Shown: positions 1-10,331 of the stretch, piece by piece | Layout of the letters: each line of letters begins with the position of its first letter | Numbering within the stretch: position 1 is the first letter of the stretch | Origin: Sipunculus nudus | Taxonomy: Eukaryota; Annelida; Sipuncula; Golfingiida; Sipunculidae | DNA: 64,000 bases | Assembly (NCBI GenBank): GCA_026874595.1 | Contig: CM049322.1 | Span: forward strand, 21,085,400-21,149,399 | Direction: 5' to 3' | Notes under the pieces: generated by a model | Database searches by the model: none | Seen by the model: the letters and a program-made list of their open reading frames with translations, nothing else | Told to the model about the DNA's origin: nothing | Position numbers and translations under genes: made by a program

Positions 1-24
1 TGCAGTTACTAATATTTTCCAAAA

Positions 25-60
25 TTTAGCTGAGCGATGTGACCCATGGGTCCCTTGTTT
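25..60 (+). repeat. 3' end of a family-B tandem-core element
   Basis: The window opens inside an interspersed repeat. Positions 41-52 are a perfect palindrome (GACCCATGGGTC) followed by CCTTGTTT. The same terminal signature recurs at 31645-31680 and, decayed, at 45150-45182. It is read here as the 3' hairpin end of the family whose 5' end is TTAGCTCAGCTGACTG. The rest of the element lies outside the window. Confidence 0.55.
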
Positions 61-1577
61 AGACCAAGTCAGTCAGGGCATCTCCTGATTGGCACGTGGT
101 GTGGCTCCACGCAGTACACGGCCCAATGCAGTGTGTTTATGTTGACACATGCAATTGCACCTGATTCACTGTTTTTAACACTTGTTTACAGAAGTAACCA
201 AACGGTTACAAGGCAATAGTTTGGCAGGTAAAGATCTCTTTTCAAGGGAAGAAGCTATTTTTTATGTTAACATGCTTTATAGGTGATTGGTCCAACATTG
301 AAGCATTATACCTGTTGCATTATGGTTGTGGCCTGGCTTATTTTGCCCTAGTGGGGAGACTTGTGTTTCAGTGCAATCGTCTGTTGTCCCCATCACAGGA
401 ATCAGGCATGGCCAAATTTCAAATTTTAAGTTACCCATTTTCAGGTTACCTAATTTTGAAATTTGGTAACCCATTTTGTTTCGGTAACCCATTCCATGTT
501 TCAGATCACATCGACTCGGTACATTCAACTTACTAAACTCAAACATGCAATATGTAATTGAACCAGGGATTGTTAGTAACTTAAAGTTGGCAATGAAGAT
601 TCAATTAAAAAACTTTGTTTTTAAACAGTTTATTCAATGAACCGTCAACAGGGCAGAAACATTCCTTCAATTGCCTGAAGTAAGCATATAGTGGGGTTTT
701 CTGACATAACATGTAATAGTACCCACCCCATGTGTGTAACTCTTATGCTTACTGATGATGTAGCAGCTGTTGTTGTTAAAAACTAAAAAGAGCACTGTAA
801 AACGTGTGAACCAACTTGTAAAAGCAAATAAAAAAGATGAAAGCTGGCTCTCCTGTGCCTTACATATTTGTGAACGTGCTGAAAATTAAGACTATTATCT
901 GTTCTTTTTTTCTATTTAATTATAAATAAAGTTCATTTGAGGACCAACTAATTTAAATGTTTTGCCTTTTGATTACTGTTTGCATGCATTTTTGTTGTCT
1001 CAATTTGAAATACAGAATGTTAACAACATATTCTGTGTTTAATAAAATCAAAGGTTCAATGATTTTCATTGAAATTGTTGTACGAATTGATAAACTTTTC
1101 TCTCTGATTTGTTATTTGGAAATAATGATGTCGGCCAGTGGGGCACGTTTTGTCAAAGCGACTTGTCAGTGTCCAAATGTCCCGAAAACTGATAATCCAA
1201 ATATGATAGTTGATATATTTGCTAATTTTCAAGATTATAAAACAATTCTAATCCATATATAATCATGTCTAAAAAGTTTGTTTGTTGGTACAATAACCTT
1301 TGGTTATGTTAAATGCATAATGTGTTTATAGCCACACCATACCAGTTTGTTTTTCAAATCAGTGTTAAATCCATTTAATATTGATCTTCTGTAAAAATTG
1401 TTTAACCTTTACCTACCGATAATCAGGAATAATTGGTTGTAAGATATATTACCTTCCAGACAATATAGTGAAGGGTACATAGGGACATCAATATAGTGGT
1501 GCCCCCCTCCTCAACTTTTTTGCAAGAGGGGGATGGTCAATGTAATCCTCCTCTCCCCACCACACTATTCAGAGAAT
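61..1577. other. AT-rich stretch without a supported gene
   Basis: Open frames here (for example 264-536 and 957-1262) are AT-rich, have no recognisable domain and show shadow frames on both strands. One small exon-like segment, 192-227, has a pyrimidine-rich acceptor ending TTTACAG and a donor CAG|GTAAAG. It is 36 nt long and open in one frame, but this is too little to call a gene. Short direct repeats of GGTAACCCATT lie at about 430-495. Confidence 0.5.
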
Positions 1578-1578
1578 T

Positions 1579-1579
1579 A

Positions 1580-1661
<82 letters not shown>
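1579..1661. repeat. (ATCT)n-(AT)n compound microsatellite
   Basis: About ten ATCT units run directly into about twenty AT units. No gene overlaps it. Confidence 0.97.
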
Positions 1662-1662
<1 letters not shown>

Positions 1663-1726
1663 CAAATGATATATATTAACAAATAGAATTAAAGACCGGT
1701 TCCATTTATGAGTTTACTATGAAATG

Positions 1727-3166
1727 CAGGGTTGGGGCCACGTACTTGTACCTGTACCTGGATGTGTACCTAGGTACACAGTTCAGATATAATTATACAA
1801 ATGTGATACTAGAAATGGACACCAGCCTTGGTCAGTTACATGTACAAAACTTTCACGTGTGACTGTCAGAGCAGTTAAATACTAGTATCTTAGGCATGTC
1901 TCAGGCATTCAACCCTGCTGCCTTTGTAGCTGGCTATGCAGACAAGCTGGTCAAGCTTCAGCCTATAAACAAGAAGTTCATTGTGGTTTAATCAGCCCAA
2001 GTATATGGCAATTAACAAAGGATAGGAACAGTACTGCCTACATTCTCCATTTAGTTGTCTAATATGTCACAGAACAGGGTTGGTGCCAGGACCTTGTACA
2101 TAGGTACACAAATCACAGTTATGTGAATTATACAGCTAGGTAATGATATTGGCAAGGGACATCAGGTTTGGCCAGGTTAGTGTACTGAACTGTCTCCCCT
2201 GTCATGGCTGTTATCTTAACCAGGCGGGGTAATTACTGAGCTTTCATCCCTGCAGCCTTTTACATTGAGTGGGCCAGAGCTGGCCTGGCTACCTCCAGCA
2301 TCCACAGTTCATAGTGACATCAGATATAAAGGGTACAGACCAAAGGATATGGACATTGTTGTTTACATGCCCCAAGTAAGATACCTGTTGTCTAATATAC
2401 AAAGAACATTGGTGAAGGATAAATGAAGAAGTGATGATACATATTATATAACTGAACTCTCAACATATGCCAAAATAGCAGAACATTCCATTTTATAGGA
2501 AAAAACTGTCCCTGCTCAAGCATCAAATGCAGGTGCTCTTTATTTGTAAAACATTCATCAGTATGACCTACTGCAATTACATGTTTATTGTTACTTCTTA
2601 TTATGTATAGATTATTGTCATGAAGTTAGTATAGGTAATATTTATTGTAAGATTTTCTCTTTTAGTTCAGCAATTAAGCCTCATTATTTTAAGTGTGTCA
2701 TGCTTTTAGATATTTTGACTTTAAAACAAAACTCTGAAACTCAAAACTTGATATAAAATATACATCATATTTTAGTATATGAATGAAAGTTTTATATTTC
2801 TGTATTAATATCTTTATAAACTTTATCATCTTTATTCATTTATCACATTTACTAAAGGCAATCCTATTCATTTGCCAGGCCTGATTTTTTTTATGACATA
2901 GCAGGAGGTCATTTTTTAAAAACTTTTTAATGATATATTCTGCCATTCTATTATAATTATTTCACCTAGATTAAATTTATGCAATTATCATTAGTTCAAA
3001 TGTCTTTAAAATGTACCTGTACCTGTACCTAGGAACTTTCTATAGTACTTGTATCTATAGGTACCCTACAAAAAGGCTGTACCTGTACCTGGACCTGTAC
3101 CTGACCATTGCACGAGTCCCAGTACCTGTACCTAGTTACTGTCACATGTACCTATCCCCAACCCTG
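1727..3166. mobile_element. hAT-like non-autonomous DNA transposon
   Basis: The ends are perfect 11-bp terminal inverted repeats, CAGGGTTGGGG at 1727-1737 and CCCCAACCCTG at 3156-3166. They are flanked by 8-bp duplications, ATGAAATG at 1719-1726 and ATGAAATA at 3167-3174 (seven of eight identical). An 8-bp target duplication with ends beginning CAGGG is the hallmark of the hAT superfamily. No transposase frame is present, so it would depend on a relative. The subterminal regions are packed with GTACCT/AGGTAC motifs on both strands, possibly transposase-binding repeats. A second copy of the left end (AACAGGGTTGGTGCC) begins near 2073, indicating an internal duplication of about 340 bp. Confidence 0.75.
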
Positions 3167-3174
3167 ATGAAATA

Positions 3175-4062
3175 AAATATCTAAACCTGATTTAAAATTA
3201 ATTTTTGCATGAAACATTATACCTTTTTTTCTATAATATTGTAAATTATTGTAATATATTTGAAATGTGATAAAGTATGTATATTTGAAATATGCCATAT
3301 GAAAGGTATAAATTTGTTACAGTCAATTAATAAAATCAGACAATTTGTAAATTGTCTGAACTTTTCAGGTAGTTTATAAATTACCTGGTTCACTCAGGCA
3401 ATTCATTAAATGATTGAAATTTTCAGGTATTTTACAAATATTTGAAATATTGGTCAGTTTATTTGACACATTTACTGAAATGTAAAAAGAATGGAAATAC
3501 TATTGTTGTGTAATAAAAGAGGTTTAACTGATAAATCATTTATTTAATATACCAGAGTCTTAAAAAAATTGATTTTTTACATAATATCATTACATATTTT
3601 ATTGTTTCATATAATCAAAGCGTCCATTTGGCTTAATTCTGGTTCTTGAGAAATGATCCTGTAATTATATGAGATCTTAATAATATACTTTCTCAGGGGT
3701 GCAATGCACTTTCCCTCTGTCAGAGAATTGTTCCCATCCCTCAGTGTGGGAATATTGTCACAATTATTTTTAGAAATTTCCTAATTTCAAAATTTATTGT
3801 AGATGCAATTTTATACATATTAACAGGAAATGTTCTCGATACAGGAACAAACAACATATGAACATATTTACTAAGCTGTTAGTTGGATAGCCTTGTATCA
3901 CTATGTGTGGCAAATTACCTTTGGTATTTTCAGGTTTTAACAGTAACATTCAATAAGCTTATTGTAATATTCCAAAGTTAAAGTTGTGGGATACGATGGT
4001 TTTAGCACAGTCCTGCTGCTGCCCCAGTAAAATCTTGTGAGTGAGATAACTCAAAATATATT
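3175..4062. other. AT-rich stretch, nothing recognisable
   Basis: No gene, RNA gene or clear repeat boundary is seen. Imperfect direct repeats built on TTTTCAGGTA and flanking TTTA lie at about 3355-3440. Confidence 0.5.
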
Positions 4063-4830
4063 TCATGTGTAAATAACAATATTTACATGTGTATAGATAA
4101 GGGTATGATGGTGAAACCTATTTAAAATGGTGTCATGACTTTCACTAGGAGAGTGACCTAACTTGACTTTGCAGAAAATCATACAAATTCTTAAATATTT
4201 CAAGAAGGCTTGCATAGATTGGTCCAAAAATTGAGAATTGGATATCTGTGTCATGTACCAGAAACACTTTGCAGCACCTATTATCCTTTCTTGTTTTTGT
4301 GCCTTGTAATTGTCCATTTTTGCCACTAGACAGTAGAGTGAGCATGATAAGTCAAAAAGGAATGAACAGATTTCTTTCATATCATGCACATACAAAGTGA
4401 TCTGTGTTATGATGAAATCTATTTAATCTTTTTAGGTCTTAGGTCAAGGTCACAGGACTCGCATAAAAAAATTTTGTGGATTGATTTTAAGCCAAACCTT
4501 TCATCCCAGACCTTCCATCTTGCATATGTAGCTTCAAAAATTTGTTTTGGGATGATAATTCCAGCTTGGATTAATATATGGATTTCATACTTGACTTCGG
4601 ATAACTCCAGTTTGGATAGATAATTTGATATATGTGTTTCAAACTTGACATATATGGCCCACCACTAAAGCAAGAACCCTATTGATTTTGAGATCAAACA
4701 TCAAGGTCACAGGGCCCACACCTTGTAGTCCACACAACAAGATCATGGATGCATTTCATGCAAACATTTTCATCTCAGACCTTCAATCTTGCAAATCTAG
4801 CTGACCTCGAGAAGAAGAAGCAAGGTTGGA
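4063..4830. repeat. Interspersed repeat fragments (TCAAGGTCACAGG family)
   Basis: Positions 4070-4310 resemble 46150-46365 (shared phrases such as CTAGGAGAGTGA and CACCTATTATC). Positions 4430-4800 resemble the tandem units at 33650-34440 (GGTCAAGGTCACAGG, a GATAATTCCAG phrase, GGCCCACCACT). The open frames at 4063-4395 and 4384-4623 lie inside these repeats and are judged non-coding. A run of about 22 T follows at 4837-4857. Confidence 0.55.
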
Positions 4831-4925
4831 CATTTTTTTTTTTTTTTTTTTTTTTACATTTTTTCTTTAAATTTACTTATTGGTTTGAATCAACTGATGA
4901 TAAATTATATATTTTCCTCAATTTT

Positions 4926-6700
4926 TAGCTAATCTGACTGTAAGTCATCTGAGCTTTAGCGATCACCCTTTGTCCGGTGTCTATCCGGCCGTCCAGCTGT
5001 CCGTCCGTTATCAGGGCACAAATCGTAACCCTAAGACCTTAAAACTTCTAAGCTACATCCAGGGAGTTACTAGGAAAATCTCCATGGAAACCTGTGATGG
5101 TGACCTATATTTTGTGACGTAAAGGCTGAAAACATGATTTTGAGCACCCAGACAGTCAGACGGGGCAAAAATTGTATCCATCTAGACTGGAACCCTCTAA
5201 CAAGACATTTAGGGAGGTCCTAGGAAACCTGAACTTAGGTCACTGTGACCTATATTCTGTGTTCTATAGGAAAAAGATGTCATTTGAACACTGTGAATGT
5301 CAGATGGGGACAAATCGTACCTGTTAGGCCTAGAATCTTCTAAAACAATATCCGGAGAGGTTCTTGGCAAATATCCTTGTAATCCTGAAATTAGTTCATG
5401 GTGATCTATATTATGTGACCTACGGCCCGAAAACATGATTTTGAGCATCCTGAATGTCAGATGGGCACAAATCATATCTGTTAGGTTTAGAATCTTCTAA
5501 CACAATATCTTTGGAGGTTCTAGGCAAATATCCTTGAAATCCTTAAATTAGGTCATGGTGACCTCCATTTCGACCTAAAGGCCAAAAACAGGATTTTAAG
5601 GACCCAGAAAGTCGGACAAGGAACAATTTATATCTGTTAGAATCTTCTAATGAAACATTCTGAGGCATCCTTGGCAAATGTCCTTCAAAACCTGATATTA
5701 GGTCACCATAACCTAAATTTTGTGACCTATAGGGAAAGATGTCATATAAGCACCCAGATAGTCAGACAGTGCACAAATTGTATCCATTAGGCCTAGAATC
5801 TTCTAACATAGTATTTAGAGAGTTCCTAGACAAATGTCCTTGGAAACCTGAAAGTAGGTTATGGTGACCTATATTCTGTGACCTATTGGCTGGAAATGGT
5901 TTGGAGCACCCAGACAGTTAGACGAGGCACAAATTGTGTTCATTAGGCCTGAAATCTACTAACGTAACATTCATGTAGGTCCTAGGCAAATGTCCTAGGA
6001 AACCTAAAATTAGGTCACTGAAACCTATATTTTATGAACCTATGAACCAAAAACATGATTTTGAGCACCCAGACACTCAGACTGGGCACAAATTGTATCC
6101 ATCAGTCTTAGAACCTCCTAACATAAAATTCAGGGAGGTCCTAGGCAAATGTCCTTGGAAACCTGAAATTAGATCATGGTGAACTATATTTTGCAACCTA
6201 TAGGAAAAAGATGTCATATGAGCACCATGAATGTCAGATAGGCACAAATCATGTGTGTTAAGTCTAGAATCTTCTAACACAAAAGCCAGGAGGGTTCTAC
6301 TGGCCAGGAGCATGATTTTGAGCAGTCAGACAGGGCACAAATTGTATTCATTAGTCCTAGACTCTTCTAACATGACATTCGGGGAAGTCCTTGGCAATTC
6401 TCCTTGGAAACCTGAAATTGGGTCATAGTGACCTATATTCTGTGAGCTATGGACCAGAAACATGATTTTGAGCACCCAGACAGACAGGGTACAAATTGTA
6501 TCCATTTTCCTTGGAACCCTCTATTGTTAAATCCAGGGGGGGTCCCGGGCAGGTCTCCTATGAATTCTGTGTTTTTATTTTCTGTCCATTTTTCAACATA
6601 GTAACATTAGCCATAGACTATTCTCACAGACAATATATAACATTAATAAAAGAAATGAGCACCCAGTCAAATTTAGCTGAGAGTCATGTCTGGTGGGCCA
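4926..6700 (+). repeat. Family-B tandem-core element (about nine ~155-bp units)
   Basis: The 5' end reads TTTTTAGCTAATCTGACTG, followed by a GTCC-rich stretch (4973-5010) and GGGCACAAATCGTAACC. A core of about nine degenerate units of roughly 155 bp follows, each with the phrases AGGTCATGGTGACCTATATT, ACATGATTTTGAGCACCC and GGGCACAAATTG. The 3' end resembles TTAGCTGAGAGTCATG...GGGCCACTTGTT (6672-6706). Copies of the family occur at 24224-26300, 33125-33430 and 45183-45715. Open frames within it are spurious. Confidence 0.6.
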
Positions 6701-6703
6701 CTT

Positions 6704-7150
6704 GTTATACACCCATCATATGATGATAGTATTTTGGTATATCAACCGTCCAATAAATTTTAGTGTCGCCACAATAACTTACTGGTGCTTTGATGGATTT
6801 TCGTGAAACTCATCATATAACTACTTGCCAAAAGATTTTCTCACCCAAGTTCTATTATGGGCAACAGCCACACATATTGAATAAGGTCAGGGGTCACTTG
6901 AGTTCTTTGTTGTGTCACTGTGTTAACTTACAAAGATTTTGATAAAACTCATAAGAAAATTTTAATCAATAAAAATAACCTGCTTAAGTTTAATTTCCAG
7001 TGAAATCCATGCATAATTAATGAGGTCAGAGGTCATCGCACTTTGGAGGCACCTTGGCACTTACCAAATATCCTATGGATTTTCATGAAACTCATACATA
7101 TTTTACCAATATATTTTCTCATCTAATTTCATTCTCCTCAAATTTCATGC
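6704..7150 (+). repeat. Family-C tandem-core element, 3'-truncated
   Basis: It begins TATACACCCATCATATGATG and continues with TTTTAGTGTCGCCACAATAA, matching the better preserved copy at 57005-57527. Internal units repeat the theme of TTGATGGATTTTCATGAAACTC and AAGGTCAGGGGTCAC. The 3' hairpin end seen in the other copy is absent. It stops about 40 bp before the candidate exon at 7191. Confidence 0.5.
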
Positions 7151-7190
7151 ATGTCACACTTGTTTGCTGCTGTTGTGTTTAATAGAACAG

Positions 7191-7259
7191 GGCCCCGCTC
7201 AGCCACAGCTGGCACTTATCACTGGGACTGGCCGGCAAGGCTGCCCAGCAGGGGGTCAA
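7191..7259 (+). other. Candidate internal coding exon of a host gene
   Basis: A 69-nt segment that is clearly more GC-rich than its surroundings lies between a good acceptor (pyrimidine-rich, ending AATAGAACAG) and a good donor (CAA|GTGAGT). In frame 0 it has 23 codons beginning GPAQPQLALITGTGRQGC, with no stop. Its length is a multiple of three, so it would be a symmetric phase-0 exon. The protein family is not recognised, and no neighbouring exon could be joined with confidence. A GC-rich exon island with both splice sites in AT-rich DNA supports a real exon, but chance cannot be excluded. Confidence 0.4.
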
Positions 7260-7925
7260 GTGAGTGCACATGTTCTGCTTGTGGCGCTAAGTATCCCAAA
7301 GTACCCTGTATTTATCTATCAATTAGAGGACTACCACAGTAGCTAGATAACACTAAATGCTATGACATGGTAATGAAACATTAAGACAATCCATGTACAA
7401 AATTTCAAGTTTATAGGATAAAAGTTTATGTTTATACAGATGCTACATAGCATTCATACAAAGGTCTTTGCTTGTGAGCACAATAGAATACACTTGCATA
7501 AAATCATCAGATATAACATTCAATATAAAACTAATTCCACGCTAAAACCTGACAGGAAAGCTACTGGCAATTAGTTACAGATGTACTTATTCCACATATT
7601 AAAAAAAAATAACTGTTTCAATTCAATAAACATATTTTTAATTAAAAAATCACTGGGAATACCCGGCAGTTTTAGTGAATTTTCTGCAATAACACAATAA
7701 TTCCCTTTGTAAAATGATACATTGTACATGAAATATGGGGAATATAGAAAAATCTCTAAAAAAACATTTCATTTTAACTGTCTTACAGTTATACTTTCAT
7801 AAAGATTTCTTTTGATCTACATTGAAAAACTTGATTTGGGGTATATAAAAAAGACTTGTCAAAAAGGTCATCTCACAGACCATTTATCTCTAAAATTGGA
7901 ATCTCAAAATGTATAACTTAAAAAT
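7260..7925. other. AT-rich stretch without a supported gene
   Basis: Nothing recognisable apart from a short palindrome-like stretch at 7652-7671 (CTGGGAATACCCGGCAG). Confidence 0.5.
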
Positions 7926-8513
7926 GCCGAAAACACACTGGTGCACACAGTACTTGAGTGGGCAGGCAGATTCAAAACACACTAGCGTATGCGACAAGCG
8001 GCAAAATATGTTGTAAACCGCTGTTGAATATAGAAATTCTTTCTTGTATTTTATATTTTTATCTCAGAAATATATCTCCAGTAAGCGTACATTTCATTAA
8101 ATATTCAAGGTATTACTTTGTGAACAATATTTATGATTTAATATATTTAACAATATTATTTATGTGAACATATAATGTAATATTAATAAATAAATGTATT
8201 ATATATGAACGAGCATGTTTATATATATATTTATTATAAATGGTATATTAACATAAATATAGAAGTACACATTTAATGTATTTTTTTTTTTAATTTAATG
8301 TATTTTACTAAATTTTCCAAAGTATTCAACAGACACAATGCATATTCACCAGAAATCTGCGTGCAGCATGCACTTGGCAAAACAACGTCTGGGAGCTATT
8401 TAGGAAACACGCCTCATGGCCGCTCACATGCTACCCCCTGTCAGGGATTTGTCAAAAGTCAAATATAGAGGAGCAATTTTCTGCTTTGTTACCAGCGCCA
8501 GTGTGTTTTGGCC
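7926..8513. mobile_element. Possible MITE with AAAACACACTGG inverted ends
   Basis: AAAACACACTGG at 7930-7941 is found in inverted orientation at 8498-8509, and each copy is preceded by a GCC-containing tail. A third, imperfect copy (CAAAACACACTAGCG) lies inside the left end at 7973-7987. The interior is AT-rich and non-coding. No clear target duplication was found, so the boundaries are approximate. It sits just downstream of the RAG1-like transposase gene. It could be an unrelated MITE or part of that transposon's end, but no partner end was found beyond 12.1 kb. Confidence 0.4.
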
Positions 8514-8834
8514 TTATATTAAAACATGGGAAACGCTTTGTCTAGAAAACAATATTTAGAAAAAAATCACATATATACAGTCAAAGATGCCCCAATTTTT
8601 TCATCCGACAGTTTAAAAACATACATGCGTATGATGTAAACAGTTTGTTCATGACCACAACATTGATCTGGTGAAACATTAGTGCTCACAGTATATAAAT
8701 TGTCCTGTTTTGCAGAGATAGTTGAGACAAGTGAAATTATATATAATTTGATTTTTGGGGAAAAAAGGCATCCTTCATATGTAACTACATTCAAAGGCAA
8801 TTTACAATGTACAGTCTCTGCATAAGTCGCTCAT

Positions 8835-10331
8835 TCACATCTTTCTTCCCCTCCTTTTAATTTGTGGAATGTGTTCATGCACATCAGGAGATATTAATGT
8901 TAGATGGTCTTTCATTGTTGCAAGAACACGTTTTGTTGGAATCTTGACTGAGGCGGTCTTCTTAGCAATCTCATTAAACGTATGGTGAAGGCCTTCAGTA
9001 CCTTGTTCGCCATGCATAGCCATGCCTACACCCCAACGTTCTACCCATTCTAGCACATGGTCCTCTAAAATATGGTGTTTTGGTAATACTGATGTTTCGG
9101 GGAATGTGCGTCTATAGTAGGAAAGGTAGTTCTTTATTTTGTTGCCGATGCTGTCAAGTGGTTCTTTATTTATTCTGTTTCCATGGGATAACATTTCATG
9201 GACAGAGGCAAACTTCTTGTTAAGTTTTCTGAATTGTTCCGCGATATAGAATGCCTTGTTTACAGTTAATGTATCATGTGTGAGCGACTTTGTTCTCTGC
9301 ACAATTCCATCACATATATTATTGAAGACATTCGCCTTGAGATATTTGTGACAATGGTTTCCAATGAAACTAAAACTGTGGTATGCTTGGACCTTTAGTC
9401 CATGCTTTTGTAAGAGACGGTCAAGATGGGCTGCCAAAGGGCCATTTCTCTTCACAAGGTTGATCTTATGCATCACCACTGCCAGTTCCTTTTCAAAGGC
9501 AGTTATTTTGGCATGGAACTGTGCTTTCTGTGTTTGCATTGAAGAGAGAGAAATAGACTCATCATCTTCAAGATGCTCAAGTCTGAGTTTGGTTGTATCA
9601 ATCTTTCTTTCAATGCGCTGTTTACTTTTTACGTTTTCAATGAATGTAGCAGTGAGACTGTCCCATTCTGTGTTCTCAGATGTTTCACTTGCGATCCTAA
9701 TATCAATTTCATGACAAAGGTCAATTAACATGTCATGGTGTCGTTTCACAATGCCCAACAGAATATGCAGATATGGAGGGCAGATGTGGTCTACTGGAAT
9801 TTCGATAAGTGTTTTGTTTATGACATTATGGAAATCCCTGGCTTTTGCTTTTTTACCTTGACCTGTGGTTTGAAAATTGATGTGGTCATGCTTAATAATT
9901 TCCAGTGTGTGAGGAGTTGACAGTCCACGCTCTTTCAGGGGCATCTGAATTTCATCTTTCTTAATCAAGCACCAAAGGCATGGATAAGCCGCTTGATGAC
10001 CAGATAAACCAATAACACTGGTCAGAAAAGAGTAATCCCCATGGAGAAAAAGCCTGAAGGATTTGTTTTTCCATGTGGTGGTTGAAAGTCCCCTCAGATC
10101 ATTATTTACTTTCCGCAATGCCCGCAAAAGGTTTTCATAATAATCTTTTGCCTCAAAAAGACAAAATGCGATAGTGTGAAGTTTAGAATTAGGCTCATCT
10201 AGATTTAGAATTTGTACACTAAACTTCATACTCCCTCCTCCATGATCTCCTCCAATCTTCAGCCAAATTTCATCATCTGGTATAACTCCTTTCCATGTCA
10301 GCTTTCCATGTTCCTCGTATTTGTTTAACAG
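8835..10331 (-). CDS. Transposase core half of a RAG1-like (N-RAG-TP/Chapaev-type) transposon
   Basis: This frame encodes the catalytic half of a DDE-type transposase. From the first Met (10229) it is 464 residues, but it stays open upstream to about 10331, and this extension carries the conserved GGDHGGGS motif with the first candidate catalytic Asp (codon 10245-10247). The second candidate is Asp65 in HGDYSFL. A CLWC zinc pair (Cys84, Cys87) follows, then CPPYLH near 150, a charged coiled-coil-like insertion at about 195-260, and the third acidic candidate, Glu408 in GEQGTEGLHHTFNEI. The C-terminus is basic (KRRGRKM). This motif order is what I know from invertebrate RAG1-like/Chapaev-type transposase proteins; residue roles are inferred. 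The frame lies one base out of register with 10325-12010, so the two probably formed one protein of about 1,060 residues, now broken by a 1-base indel. It would act in the nucleus on the element's own ends. Confidence 0.85.
   Translation of the reverse strand: MLNKYEEHGKLTWKGVIPDDEIWLKIGGDHGGGSMKFSVQILNLDEPNSKLHTIAFCLFEAKDYYENLLRALRKVNNDLRGLSTTTWKNKSFRLFLHGDYSFLTSVIGLSGHQAAYPCLWCLIKKDEIQMPLKERGLSTPHTLEIIKHDHINFQTTGQGKKAKARDFHNVINKTLIEIPVDHICPPYLHILLGIVKRHHDMLIDLCHEIDIRIASETSENTEWDSLTATFIENVKSKQRIERKIDTTKLRLEHLEDDESISLSSMQTQKAQFHAKITAFEKELAVVMHKINLVKRNGPLAAHLDRLLQKHGLKVQAYHSFSFIGNHCHKYLKANVFNNICDGIVQRTKSLTHDTLTVNKAFYIAEQFRKLNKKFASVHEMLSHGNRINKEPLDSIGNKIKNYLSYYRRTFPETSVLPKHHILEDHVLEWVERWGVGMAMHGEQGTEGLHHTFNEIAKKTASVKIPTKRVLATMKDHLTLISPDVHEHIPQIKRRGRKM

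Noticed and set aside
7946-7980. RSS-like CACAGTA plus TCAAAACAC near the RAG1-like gene
   Set aside because: The spacer is 19 bp, neither 12 nor 23, the motifs are imperfect, and no partner exists beyond 12.1 kb; not supported as a transposon end.
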